DNA of 13,903 nt from Phycisphaerales bacterium (lineage in GTDB: Bacteria; Planctomycetota; Phycisphaerae; SM23-33), in the NCBI GenBank assembly GCA_003171235.1, contig PMYM01000102.1, positions 1 to 13,903 on the forward strand, written 5' to 3'. Each line of letters starts with the position of its first letter. Position 1 is the first letter of the stretch. A program made the position numbers and the translations under genes. The notes under the pieces are model-generated. The model was not told the DNA's origin. It searched no databases and saw only the letters and a program-made list of their open reading frames with translations. Positions 1 to 5,316 of the stretch are shown here, piece after piece.

Positions 1-10
1 ACACCCTCGG

Positions 11-38
11 CTACCGGCTACTGACCACTGACTACTTG
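11..38. repeat. Heptamer repeat array overlapping the OmpA-like gene stop
   Basis: Four consecutive 7-base units fit the pattern CTACYGR: CTACCGG (11-17), CTACTGA (18-24), CCACTGA (25-31) and CTACTTG (32-38). The last unit contains the stop codon of the minus-strand OmpA-like gene (32-34). Short tandem heptamers of this kind are known from intergenic DNA of cyanobacteria and other bacteria. A second, different heptamer array lies 2 bp beyond the stop of the membrane-protein gene at 6349. The array may continue past the left window edge. Confidence 0.5.
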
Positions 39-721
39 ATGGCCACGATCTCCACCCGCCGGTTCTTGGCCTTGCTGGCGGGGCTGTTGTTGGCGACCTC
101 CGGTTGCGTGTCGCCCATGCCGACGGTCTCGATATGGCTGGCAATCACGCCCAGCTTTGCCAGCTCGCGCGTGACGTCCATGGCCCGGTTGCAGGAGAGT
201 TCCAGGTTGTCATCCCATAACTTCTTGGTGGCGCGAATGGGGTCGCCGTCGGTATGGCCGACCACGCGGATGTTGGCCGAGGGGTAGCTCTTCTTGATCT
301 GGCCGGCGATTTCTTTCAGCTTGGCGTGGCCCTGGACGGTGATCTCGGCCTTGCCGGGGCCAAAGAGAATATCGCTGCCGATGGTAATCTTGGCCCCGGA
401 GGCGGTGGCCGTCCAGCCCTCGGGCACCTCGCCCGGACGGGGTTTGGGAGGAGCGACCACCGACCCGCCGCCGCTGGGGCGGGCGGCCAACTGCGACCGC
501 AGGAGCTGGTTCTCGCTGTCCTTGGCGTCCAGTTGCAGCTTCTGGTCGCTGTTGCGCCCCTGCCACTGCTGCAGCTCGCTGCCCAGGTCGTTGTTCTTGG
601 CCGTCAGCAGCGCCACCTGTTCGTTGAGTGACTTGATCTGCTTGTCCTTTTCCTCGCAGCCGACGGTCCCCAAAGACGCCGCCGCCAGCAGCACCGTCGC
701 CACCATGCTCCACCGGTTCAT
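32..721 (-). CDS. OmpA-family peptidoglycan-binding lipoprotein
   Basis: A 229-aa outer-membrane lipoprotein candidate that would tether the envelope to peptidoglycan. The N-terminus is a lipoprotein signal: hydrophobic residues 7-20, then the lipobox TVGC with lipidated Cys22. Residues 24-78 are charged and rich in Leu, Gln and Glu in heptad-like spacing, which suggests a coiled coil. A Pro/Gly linker follows at about 80-104. Residues 105-229 match the OmpA C-terminal domain: the VVGHTDGDP segment, a following LS..RA stretch, GMGDTQP, and the terminal NRRVEI that usually ends the peptidoglycan-binding fold. An AAAAGGAG ribosome-binding site sits 6 nt before the ATG. It lies 73 bp downstream of the prepilin peptidase gene on the same strand, with a GC hairpin between. 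The related Pal and MotB families share this domain. With no ion-channel helix and a lipobox present, a Pal-like or OmpA-like structural role fits best. Confidence 0.9.
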   Translation of the reverse strand: MNRWSMVATVLLAAASLGTVGCEEKDKQIKSLNEQVALLTAKNNDLGSELQQWQGRNSDQKLQLDAKDSENQLLRSQLAARPSGGGSVVAPPKPRPGEVPEGWTATASGAKITIGSDILFGPGKAEITVQGHAKLKEIAGQIKKSYPSANIRVVGHTDGDPIRATKKLWDDNLELSCNRAMDVTRELAKLGVIASHIETVGMGDTQPEVANNSPASKAKNRRVEIVAIK

Positions 722-760
722 GTGCTTCTCCTTTTTTTCCCAGGCAGAATCGACTTGGAT

Positions 761-780
761 CCGGGCCGGCCTTGGCCCGG
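761..780 (-). terminator. GC hairpin after the prepilin peptidase gene
   Basis: Perfect 7-bp arms CCGGGCC (761-767) and GGCCCGG (774-780) enclose a 6-nt loop. The hairpin begins 14 nt beyond the stop codon of the prepilin peptidase gene and ends about 40 nt before the OmpA-like start. No T-run follows on the minus strand, so it is not a textbook intrinsic terminator. It could equally be an mRNA-stabilising hairpin between two co-transcribed genes. Confidence 0.35.
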
Positions 781-794
781 CTCATTACGCCATT

Positions 795-2009
795 TCAATA
801 TCTCAATCCGCCGCGAATGAACTCCAGGATCGGATCGTAGAACAACATGCTGGCCAGGGCGCCGACGGCCAACCACGGGCCGTAGGGCAATTCCCGCTTG
901 CCCCGAAGAATCAGCAAATGCAGGGCATAGATCAAGCCAAAAACCGGGGCCAGGAAAAAAGTGAGGGTGGCGGCGGCCGGACCGTTGACCGCCCCGATGG
1001 CCGCCAGTATGTGAACGTCGCCCATGCCCATGGCTTCCTTGCCGAAACCCAGCGTGCCCAGGATGCGAATGCCCCAGATCCAGCCCACCCCCGCCAGCAA
1101 GCCCAGCAGGGCGCCCGCTCCCGACAGCAGGTGTCGGCCCAGGGCCGCTTTGCCGGAGAGAATCGCCCCGACAGTCTGGCCTACCGCCGGCACATCATAA
1201 ACCAGCCAGGCGGCCACACCCAATATAATCGCCGGCAGCAGGAACAGCAGTTCGCGCAGAACCTCCAGGCGGGGATCCACCCCGTCGTCCTTGGTGATGG
1301 CCACGGACTTGGCCTTGGCCGAAGTGGCAGGCCTGGCGGCCTGAGTCCGGGCGGGCTGGTCCCGGCCGGGACGGCCTTTTTCGCCCTCGCCATGCACCAG
1401 CGCCAGCGGTTTGTCCTGGGCGTCGATAAAACTGGGCTGGATCACACCCAGCCGGAGCAGCAGTTCGCTTATCAAGAGACCCATCGTCGCCGCCAGGGCC
1501 GCCAGCGCCCAGCGCGGCGAGGCCGGCGGCAGTATCCTGCCTTCAGGCCAGGCCACCGCCACGATGATGCCCACCGCCGCGCACACCCACATCACCGGCA
1601 GGGGCACGATGTACAACTCCACGTCCACCGCCGACGCCGCCACCAGCCCGCACAGCAGCACCGCCTGCGAGGCAAAGTACGGCCAGGTCTCCTCGAACCG
1701 CCCCATGTCGCGAATCCGCAGCACGTAATAGCAGAGGTAAAGCCCGGCCACCAGCAGGCCCGTCATGGCCTCGATCACCAGGTAGCGCGGCGATATGCGG
1801 CAGCGGCACTTGCGGCACCGGCCGCGCAGCGCCAGCCAACTGACGATCGGCAGGTTGTCGTGCCAGCCAATGGGATTGCCGCAGGAGGGGCAGTGGCTGC
1901 CGGGAAAGACTATGGATTCGCCCCGGGGCATGCGATAGATGACCACGTTGAGAAAGCTGCCAACGCAGGCCCCGAGGACAAACAGGAAGATGACCCAGAT
2001 TACATCCAC
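795..2009 (-). CDS. Prepilin peptidase (A24 family), elongated form
   Basis: An inner-membrane aspartic protease that cleaves the leader of type IV pilins or type II secretion pseudopilins. The N-terminal A24 domain is clear: GSFLNVVIYRMPRGES (residues 17-32), then the zinc-binding Cys pairs C40-x2-C43 and C65-x2-C68, and the conserved SPRYLVIE. The catalytic Asp candidates are D129 (in SAVDVELYIVP) and D331 (in GMGMGD). At 404 aa it is much longer than the usual 250-290 aa. The extra length lies between the two Asp motifs: a hydrophilic Lys/Arg/Ala/Pro-rich stretch at about 205-245 followed by added hydrophobic segments at 252-275 and 293-320. The start is a GTG at 2009 with an AGGA ribosome-binding site 8 nt upstream, inside a small palindrome. 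No pilin or type II secretion gene is visible nearby. Confidence 0.92.
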   Translation of the reverse strand: MDVIWVIFLFVLGACVGSFLNVVIYRMPRGESIVFPGSHCPSCGNPIGWHDNLPIVSWLALRGRCRKCRCRISPRYLVIEAMTGLLVAGLYLCYYVLRIRDMGRFEETWPYFASQAVLLCGLVAASAVDVELYIVPLPVMWVCAAVGIIVAVAWPEGRILPPASPRWALAALAATMGLLISELLLRLGVIQPSFIDAQDKPLALVHGEGEKGRPGRDQPARTQAARPATSAKAKSVAITKDDGVDPRLEVLRELLFLLPAIILGVAAWLVYDVPAVGQTVGAILSGKAALGRHLLSGAGALLGLLAGVGWIWGIRILGTLGFGKEAMGMGDVHILAAIGAVNGPAAATLTFFLAPVFGLIYALHLLILRGKRELPYGPWLAVGALASMLFYDPILEFIRGGLRY

Positions 2010-2010
2010 T

Positions 2011-2028
2011 CTAGAAATCCTTTTCTAG
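2011..2028 (-). promoter_or_regulatory. Hairpin with the ribosome-binding site in its loop
   Basis: CTAGAAA (2011-2017) and TTTCTAG (2022-2028) are perfect 7-bp inverted arms around TCCT (2018-2021). On the transcript the loop reads AGGA, which is the ribosome-binding site of the prepilin peptidase gene, 8 nt before its GTG. The palindrome is certain from the sequence. Its use as a translational control hairpin or as a DNA operator is inference. Confidence 0.45.
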
Positions 2029-2199
2029 CGCCGCCAAGAATACCAAGCTCCCCCGCCGCACACAACAGCATTTGCGGCCTTGGCAGGCGAAAGCCCTGGG
2101 TGTACCAGCCAATTGTGGCGCCGTGCATATGGCCCTGGACAAATCGGGGAAAGTCATCCCTACTGATAATCCAGTCCCGACGGGACGGAAAGAAGTTAG

Positions 2200-2241
2200 C
2201 CGGGGGCGAAGCGGCGGCTTTTGCCGCCGCGGAGCCCCCGG
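2200..2241. repeat. CCGGGGG-family hairpin, copy 1
   Basis: Outer arms CCGGGGGC (2200-2207) and GCCCCCGG (2234-2241), a symmetric 3x3 internal loop (GAA/GGA), perfect inner arms GCGGCGGC (2211-2218) and GCCGCCGC (2223-2230), and a TTTT loop. The same 8-3-8 architecture recurs in copy 3 with different inner-stem bases, so the pairing is conserved rather than the sequence. It resembles repetitive extragenic palindromes. Confidence 0.7.
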
Positions 2242-2415
2242 AGACCGGCCGGTGCTGACAGAGCGATGGCTGTGCTTGCGTGCGGAATGAATCTTGCTCG
2301 CGATGTCACGGCGTGCTTGGGAGAGGAGAAGAAAGCCATGGCAGTTGCGCCATCGGCAGCGTGGACCAAAGACCGGCAGCCAATCACGGCACTGCCTTTT
2401 GTTTGCGGGGCGCCG

Positions 2416-2470
2416 TTACCGGGGGCTGTGCTGCGTTCGGTTTGGCCGATGCTCGCTTCGCCCCCGGTAA
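2416..2470. repeat. CCGGGGG-family hairpin, copy 2
   Basis: Perfect 11-bp outer arms TTACCGGGGGC (2416-2426) and GCCCCCGGTAA (2460-2470). The inner part is only partly paired (TCGG at 2437-2440 with CCGA at 2446-2449), so the inner stem looks eroded. No small membrane protein gene follows this copy. Confidence 0.65.
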
Positions 2471-2637
2471 AGGCGACCAACAGCGCCAGAGGCAGTGCCG
2501 TGATCTCCAAGCCGAATGTGCCGCCCTGCCGGCAGCATGAATGGCCGTGAAGGCGCGGCCTGGCCACGGCATCGCGAGTTTGGTCAATCACGTAGTTGTG
2601 ACCCCGGCACTCGCTCTGCCTTGCTTGGGGCCGGTGA

Positions 2638-2684
2638 CCGGGGGTTGCGCGGCGACAAAAAAAACGTCGCCGCTCCACCCCCGG
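2638..2684. repeat. CCGGGGG-family hairpin, copy 3 (module A leader)
   Basis: Outer arms CCGGGGGT (2638-2645) and ACCCCCGG (2677-2684), a 3x3 internal loop (TGC/TCC), inner arms GCGGCGAC (2649-2656) and GTCGCCGC (2666-2673), and an A-rich 9-nt loop. It lies about 157 bp upstream of the membrane-protein start. A second short hairpin, GGCCC-ATTC-GGGCC, follows at 2698-2711. Confidence 0.7.
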
Positions 2685-2780
2685 CTATCTTCTTCACGGC
2701 CCATTCGGGCCTGGCGACTTCTTCAACCTATGCCGCGACAGTTTTTCCGGACGCATCTTGTTGCGGAACTGAAAAGGACA

Positions 2781-2805
2781 GGAACCAATTGCCTGCCCCG
2801 GTTCT
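2781..2805 (+). promoter_or_regulatory. Conserved small hairpin upstream of module A start
   Basis: GGAACC (2781-2786) can pair with GGTTCT (2800-2805) through five Watson-Crick pairs and one terminal G-U, around a 13-nt loop. The equivalent hairpin in module B has a full AGAACC/GGTTCT stem at 3484-3508. The A-to-G difference between copies keeps the pairing, which mildly supports a real structure. Confidence 0.4.
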
Positions 2806-2823
2806 GTGGTGCTCCCCCAAACA

Positions 2824-2832
2824 TGTGATAAG
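2824..2832 (+). promoter_or_regulatory. Extended -10-like element, module A
   Basis: TG-T-GATAAG reads as an extended -10 box that ends 8 nt before the ATG at 2841. The gene has no Shine-Dalgarno sequence, so transcription may start at or next to the ATG and give a leaderless mRNA. No good -35 box is visible. The identical element occurs in module B at 3527-3535. If this promoter is right, the upstream hairpins are not in the mRNA of this gene. Confidence 0.35.
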
Positions 2833-2840
2833 CTAATGGC

Positions 2841-3164
2841 ATGGAACAAGAACTTCCAACGGGGCCAAAGAGGCGATGGGAGAGGACTGCATCGGGGTTC
2901 TGCCTCTTGGCGTGCTGGGTCTTCTTCTACCTGAATTACCGCGAGGCGGGAGAATCCACTGTCGTAATCTGTTCCATTCTCTCCGGATTTGGGATCGTCT
3001 TGGCCATTTCCGCGATTCGCCAACGTTGCGCCAAGAGGGTCAACGCCTGGATATATCTTGTTCTCTTGTCCCTCCCGCCCCTAATCCTGAGTGTCATGGT
3101 ATTGTTGAGTGAAAACTTTCGCACTCAGATCAGGTACTTCTGGCGGGACTTCTTTGGTTATTGA
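2841..3164 (+). CDS. Small three-helix membrane protein, paralog A
   Basis: A 107-aa protein of no family I recognise. The basic N-terminus (MEQELPTGPKRRWER) is followed by three hydrophobic segments at about residues 17-33, 40-57 and 68-90. The best-conserved block relative to its paralog at 3544 is AISAIRQRC followed by RV.AWI, which forms the positively charged loop between helices 2 and 3. The C-terminus is aromatic and charged (YFWRDFFGY). No Shine-Dalgarno sequence is present before the ATG; a -10-like TGTGATAAG ends 8 nt upstream. The next gene on the strand is its paralog 379 bp away. A GGCAGG/CCTGCC hairpin (3222-3239), overlapping an alternative GCCC-AAA-GGGC hairpin (3214-3224), lies downstream. 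That two diverged copies keep the same architecture and length argues that both are real genes. The function is unknown; an integral inner-membrane location is inferred. Confidence 0.7.
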   Translation: MEQELPTGPKRRWERTASGFCLLACWVFFYLNYREAGESTVVICSILSGFGIVLAISAIRQRCAKRVNAWIYLVLLSLPPLILSVMVLLSENFRTQIRYFWRDFFGY

Positions 3165-3346
3165 TCCCTCAACCTAGTAAAGGCCGCCGACCGCGCGAGG
3201 CAGTGACTTGATCGCCCAAAGGGCAGGTTCTTTCCTGCCGATGGCGTGATTGGCCGGGAGGGCGCGGTTTGGCCACGGCATCGCGAGTCAGGCCCGTACC
3301 CAGGTGCGACCAAGTCACTCGCTTTGTCTTCCTGGGCCGACCGTGA

Positions 3347-3396
3347 CCGGGGGCTCCGCGTCCCTCGCCTTTCGGCTCGGTACGCTTCACCCCCGG
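3347..3396. repeat. CCGGGGG-family hairpin, copy 4 (module B leader)
   Basis: Outer arms CCGGGGG (3347-3353) and CCCCCGG (3390-3396), then symmetric inner pairing GCGT/ACGC (3358-3361 with 3382-3385), CC/GG and GCC/GGC around a TTTC loop. Internal loops are symmetric on both sides. Its position relative to the downstream start matches copy 3. Confidence 0.7.
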
Positions 3397-3483
3397 CTAC
3401 CATCTTCCGGCCCGCCGGGCCTGACGATTCAGTCAACCCGTGTTGCTCCGTTTACTTTGATGTTGGTGCTATCCAAAAGGAAC

Positions 3484-3508
3484 AGAACCAATTTCCTGCC
3501 CCGGTTCT
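3484..3508 (+). promoter_or_regulatory. Conserved small hairpin upstream of module B start
   Basis: AGAACC (3484-3489) pairs perfectly with GGTTCT (3503-3508) around a 13-nt loop. It is the counterpart of the hairpin at 2781-2805 in module A and lies 35 bp before the start codon. Confidence 0.4.
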
Positions 3509-3526
3509 ATGGTGCTCCCCCAAACA

Positions 3527-3535
3527 TGTGATAAG
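3527..3535 (+). promoter_or_regulatory. Extended -10-like element, module B
   Basis: TG-T-GATAAG, identical to the module A element, ends 8 nt before the ATG at 3544. No Shine-Dalgarno sequence follows, so a leaderless transcript is possible. Confidence 0.35.
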
Positions 3536-3543
3536 CTAACGGC

Positions 3544-3858
3544 ATGGAACAAGAGCTTCCAACGGGGCGAAAAAAACGATGGGAGGTGATGGCCTCCGCC
3601 AGTTGTCTATTAACGTTGCTTTTCTTGTGCCTGCTTCCAGAAGACGCGTTCCTCGGCATCCTCATTTCCATTTTCGCCGTGTTTGGAATTGGTTTCGCCA
3701 TTTCCGCGATTCGACAAAGATGCGATCAACGGGTCATCGCCTGGATCTTGCTCATGCTCAATGCTCTCTCTCTGTTCCTCTTGGTTGACATCTTGCGGCT
3801 TTATGTACCTTCTCGACTGGTAATTCTTCACTACTGGCAACGGGCCCTTGGCTTCTGA
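3544..3858 (+). CDS. Small three-helix membrane protein, paralog B
   Basis: A 104-aa paralog of the protein at 2841-3164. The N-termini are nearly identical (MEQELPTG, then a basic patch and RWE). AISAIRQRC and RV.AWI are kept, while the hydrophobic segments (about 15-33, 35-54 and 65-84) have changed sequence but not character. Both copies end in an aromatic tail (HYWQRALGF here, YFWRDFFGY in A), with a W at the same place. The near-identity of the first eight codons includes a silent GAA/GAG difference. A shared targeting signal, or DNA-level constraint around the start, would explain it. Membrane location is inferred from hydrophobicity; the function is unknown. The next gene is the RnfC-like gene, 132 bp downstream. 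Confidence 0.7.
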   Translation: MEQELPTGRKKRWEVMASASCLLTLLFLCLLPEDAFLGILISIFAVFGIGFAISAIRQRCDQRVIAWILLMLNALSLFLLVDILRLYVPSRLVILHYWQRALGF

Positions 3859-3904
3859 TACCTCCGAACACACCAAAGACAAAGAAGGATTGGCCAAGGA
3901 ACCG

Positions 3905-3975
3905 TTGCATCTTCTATTCTCTCTGTTTCCCTCCGCGGCCTCTGCGTTGAATCCTTTCTTCTTTTGTTCTTTGTG
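3905..3975 (-). repeat. GCAGAGGCCGCGGAG-type dispersed repeat
   Basis: Read on the minus strand, this stretch contains TTCAACGCAGAGGCCGCGGA followed by a GGGAAACAGAGAG run. It resembles the low-complexity GCAGAG/GCGGAG intergenic repeats whose translations look like NAEDAE and which are scattered through many environmental bacterial genomes. Here it fills the gap between paralog B and the RnfC-like gene and stops before the -10-like TAGAAT. Boundaries are approximate. Only one copy is in the window, so the assignment rests on resemblance. Confidence 0.35.
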
Positions 3976-3978
3976 TCG

Positions 3979-3984
3979 TAGAAT
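3979..3984 (+). promoter_or_regulatory. -10-like TAGAAT just before the RnfC-like gene
   Basis: TAGAAT matches five of six bases of the TATAAT consensus and ends 6 nt before the ATG at 3991. The only Shine-Dalgarno-like bases (AGG) are 2 nt from the start, too close for normal use. Transcription would start at about the ATG, giving a leaderless mRNA. No clear -35 box is seen in the T-rich sequence upstream. Confidence 0.35.
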
Positions 3985-3990
3985 CAGGCC

Positions 3991-5316
3991 ATGCTGGAAA
4001 AGCGATACGGCACTTTCGCCGGCGGGATCGACCTGCCTGACGACAAGGACCAGACGCTGGATGAGCCGGTGGTGGCGTTCTGGCCGCTGTCGCATCTGGC
4101 GGTGCCGCTGGCGCCGGCAGCCGGCCCGCCGGCCCGGCTGCTGTTTAAGCCCGGGCAGTACGTCTCGCGCGGGGAGAAGCTGGCCGCCGCCGACTCGCCC
4201 GACCAGGTGGATGTCTTTGCCCCGCTGGCCGGCAAGGTGGATTCGCTGGGAGAGGCGCTGCTGCGATCGGGCCGCAACGGCTGGCGGTCCTCGCCGGCCG
4301 TAGTGCTGACCCAGCTTGACCCGCCCGCGGGGCTCTCTGAAGTGCAACCCCAGTACGACTGGCAATCGGCCGACGCCCAGTCGCTGCGCCTGCGGCTGGC
4401 GGAAGGCGGCCTGATGTGCGGCGGGCAGTCCCAGCCGATGGGCCGGTGGCTGGAGCGGGTCAGGCAGGCCGGCGCGGCGACGCTCATCGGCAACCTTATG
4501 GAGAACGTCCCGTTCGTAACGGCCGATCACGCCGCCCTGCGCGACTTCTCCTCGGCCGTGGTGCGCGGGCTGGCCATCCTGGCCAGGGCGCTGGAAATTC
4601 GCCAGGTGCTCCTGGCGGTGGATCACCGCCGCCTGGGCCACTACCGCCAGGCCGTCGGGCCGGCGCGGCTGCTGCGGATCGACGCTTTGGCGCTGGTTCA
4701 CAAGTACCCCACCGGCGCCGAGGCCATGCTGGTCTTGGTGCTGACCCGGCGCGAAGTGCCCCCGGGCCGGTCGGCCCTGGCGGTCGGCTCTGCCATGGTC
4801 AACGGGGCCGACTGCCTGGCGGTCTATCGCTGGGTGGCCTGCGGGCAGGCGCCCACCGGCCGCGTGGTGACGGTATCCGGGCCGAGGGTCCGCAAACCGG
4901 GCAACTTTTATCTTCCCTTCGGGGCCGACGCCGCCGAGGTGCTCTCCTGCGCCGGCGCACGCGCCGGCCTGCACGTCGAGGGTTCGCCCATGTCAGGCCG
5001 CCCTCTGCCGCCAGGGGCGGTGGTCGGCCCGGCGACCGACGCGCTACTTGCCCTGGAGCCGGCCCCGCCGGCGCGGGCGATGCAATGCATTCGCTGCGGA
5101 TGGTGCGTCGATCATTGCCCCGTGCGGCTTAACGTGGCGGCCTTGAACGATGATTACGAACTGGTCAGGCTGGATCGCGCCCGGCGGCGAGGGGTCCAGG
5201 CCTGCATCGACTGCGGCATCTGTTCCTACCTCTGCCCCTCCCACCTGAGCCTGACCGACCGCGTCGGCCAACTCAAGGAAGCCCTCCGGCGCGACGGGGC
5301 GGGCAACGCCTTATAG
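3991..5316 (+). CDS. RnfC-like electron-transfer protein with two 4Fe-4S motifs
   Basis: A 441-aa protein of the RnfC/PduS type. RnfC is the peripheral iron-sulfur subunit of the Rnf ferredoxin:NAD+ oxidoreductase. The usual parts appear in order: FAGGIDLPDDK (9-19); a barrel-like domain at about 35-110; a Rossmann-like region at about 130-255, with TADH (177-180) and KYPTGAEAML (238-247); an SLBB-like domain (about 262-325), with VVTVSGPRVRKPGN; and two ferredoxin motifs, C366/C369/C372/C376-P and C405/C408/C411/C415-P. The glycine-rich GxGGxGFPT loop that binds flavin or NADH in canonical RnfC is missing: the aligned part reads GGLMCGGQSQPMGRW. The usual NGAECEP has become GNLMENVP. No rnfA, B, D, E or G gene is in the window; the next gene is convergent and overlaps it by 6 bp. 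It may be a diverged Rnf subunit encoded apart from the others, or an iron-sulfur adaptor that no longer uses NADH. Confidence 0.85.
   Translation: MLEKRYGTFAGGIDLPDDKDQTLDEPVVAFWPLSHLAVPLAPAAGPPARLLFKPGQYVSRGEKLAAADSPDQVDVFAPLAGKVDSLGEALLRSGRNGWRSSPAVVLTQLDPPAGLSEVQPQYDWQSADAQSLRLRLAEGGLMCGGQSQPMGRWLERVRQAGAATLIGNLMENVPFVTADHAALRDFSSAVVRGLAILARALEIRQVLLAVDHRRLGHYRQAVGPARLLRIDALALVHKYPTGAEAMLVLVLTRREVPPGRSALAVGSAMVNGADCLAVYRWVACGQAPTGRVVTVSGPRVRKPGNFYLPFGADAAEVLSCAGARAGLHVEGSPMSGRPLPPGAVVGPATDALLALEPAPPARAMQCIRCGWCVDHCPVRLNVAALNDDYELVRLDRARRRGVQACIDCGICSYLCPSHLSLTDRVGQLKEALRRDGAGNAL

Larger units (their letters stand above)
2029..2524. other. Non-coding stretch with palindromes
   Basis: I see no convincing gene here; the open frames on both strands have no family features and run through the palindromes. 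The stretch contains a perfect GTCCCG-A-CGGGAC palindrome (2174-2186) and two large hairpins of the CCGGGGG family (2200-2241 and 2416-2470). The 40 bp before the second hairpin resemble the 40 bp before the hairpins at 2638 and 3347: a CACT, GC/T-rich, GGGGCCGG-like run leading into ACCGGGGG. This suggests a decayed third copy of the leader element found upstream of the two small membrane protein genes. Confidence 0.45.
2525..3164 (+). repeat. Duplicated module, copy A (leader plus small membrane gene)
   Basis: This block aligns by eye with 3234-3858. Landmarks in the same order are CCTGCC (2525 / 3234), the identical 18 bp GGCCACGGCATCGCGAGT (2562 / 3271), a CCGGGGG-family hairpin (2638 / 3347), a GGCCC-GGGCC hairpin (2698-2711 / 3409-3421), an AAAAGG-anchored block and the small membrane protein gene (2841 / 3544). 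From 2785 to 2865 only 4 of 81 bases differ from the other copy. The coding parts downstream are far more diverged, so this is an old duplication. Confidence 0.75.
3165..3543 (+). other. Intergenic leader of module B
   Basis: No independent gene is supported here. The stretch holds two alternative hairpins just after paralog A (3214-3224 and 3222-3239), the 18-bp block shared with module A (3271-3288), a CCGGGGG-family hairpin (3347-3396), a GGCCC-GCC-GGGCC hairpin (3409-3421), the AGAACC/GGTTCT hairpin (3484-3508) and the -10-like element (3527-3535). An open frame at 3250-3531 matches the position of an open frame at 2541-2828 in module A; this is treated as a finding, not as a gene. Confidence 0.55.
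3234..3858 (+). repeat. Duplicated module, copy B (leader plus small membrane gene)
   Basis: Second copy of the module described at 2525-3164. The offset is 709 bp at the left end and 703 bp at the start codon, so the net indel in the leader is 6 bp. The strongest match covers the last 56 bp of the leader and the first eight codons of the gene. Confidence 0.75.

Noticed and set aside
294..2258. 654-aa open frame on the plus strand
   Set aside because: It runs antisense through the OmpA-like and prepilin peptidase genes; its composition is low complexity (Gln, Arg, His, Ala) and it has no domain. High GC content keeps antisense frames open.
2196..2678. 160-aa minus-strand open frame in the hairpin region
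   Set aside because: It crosses three CCGGGGG hairpins and gives translated-palindrome sequence, with no ribosome-binding site or domain.
2200..3396. CRISPR array
   Set aside because: The four repeats are hairpins of different internal sequence at 216, 222 and 709 bp spacing, not identical repeats with uniform short spacers, and no cas gene is present.
2029..3990. Insertion sequence or transposon
   Set aside because: No transposase frame, no terminal inverted repeats bounding the modules and no target-site duplication could be found; only REP-like palindromes are seen.
3610..4974. 454-aa minus-strand open frame
   Set aside because: Antisense to paralog B and the RnfC-like gene; rich in Gln, Arg, Gly and His with no recognisable domain.
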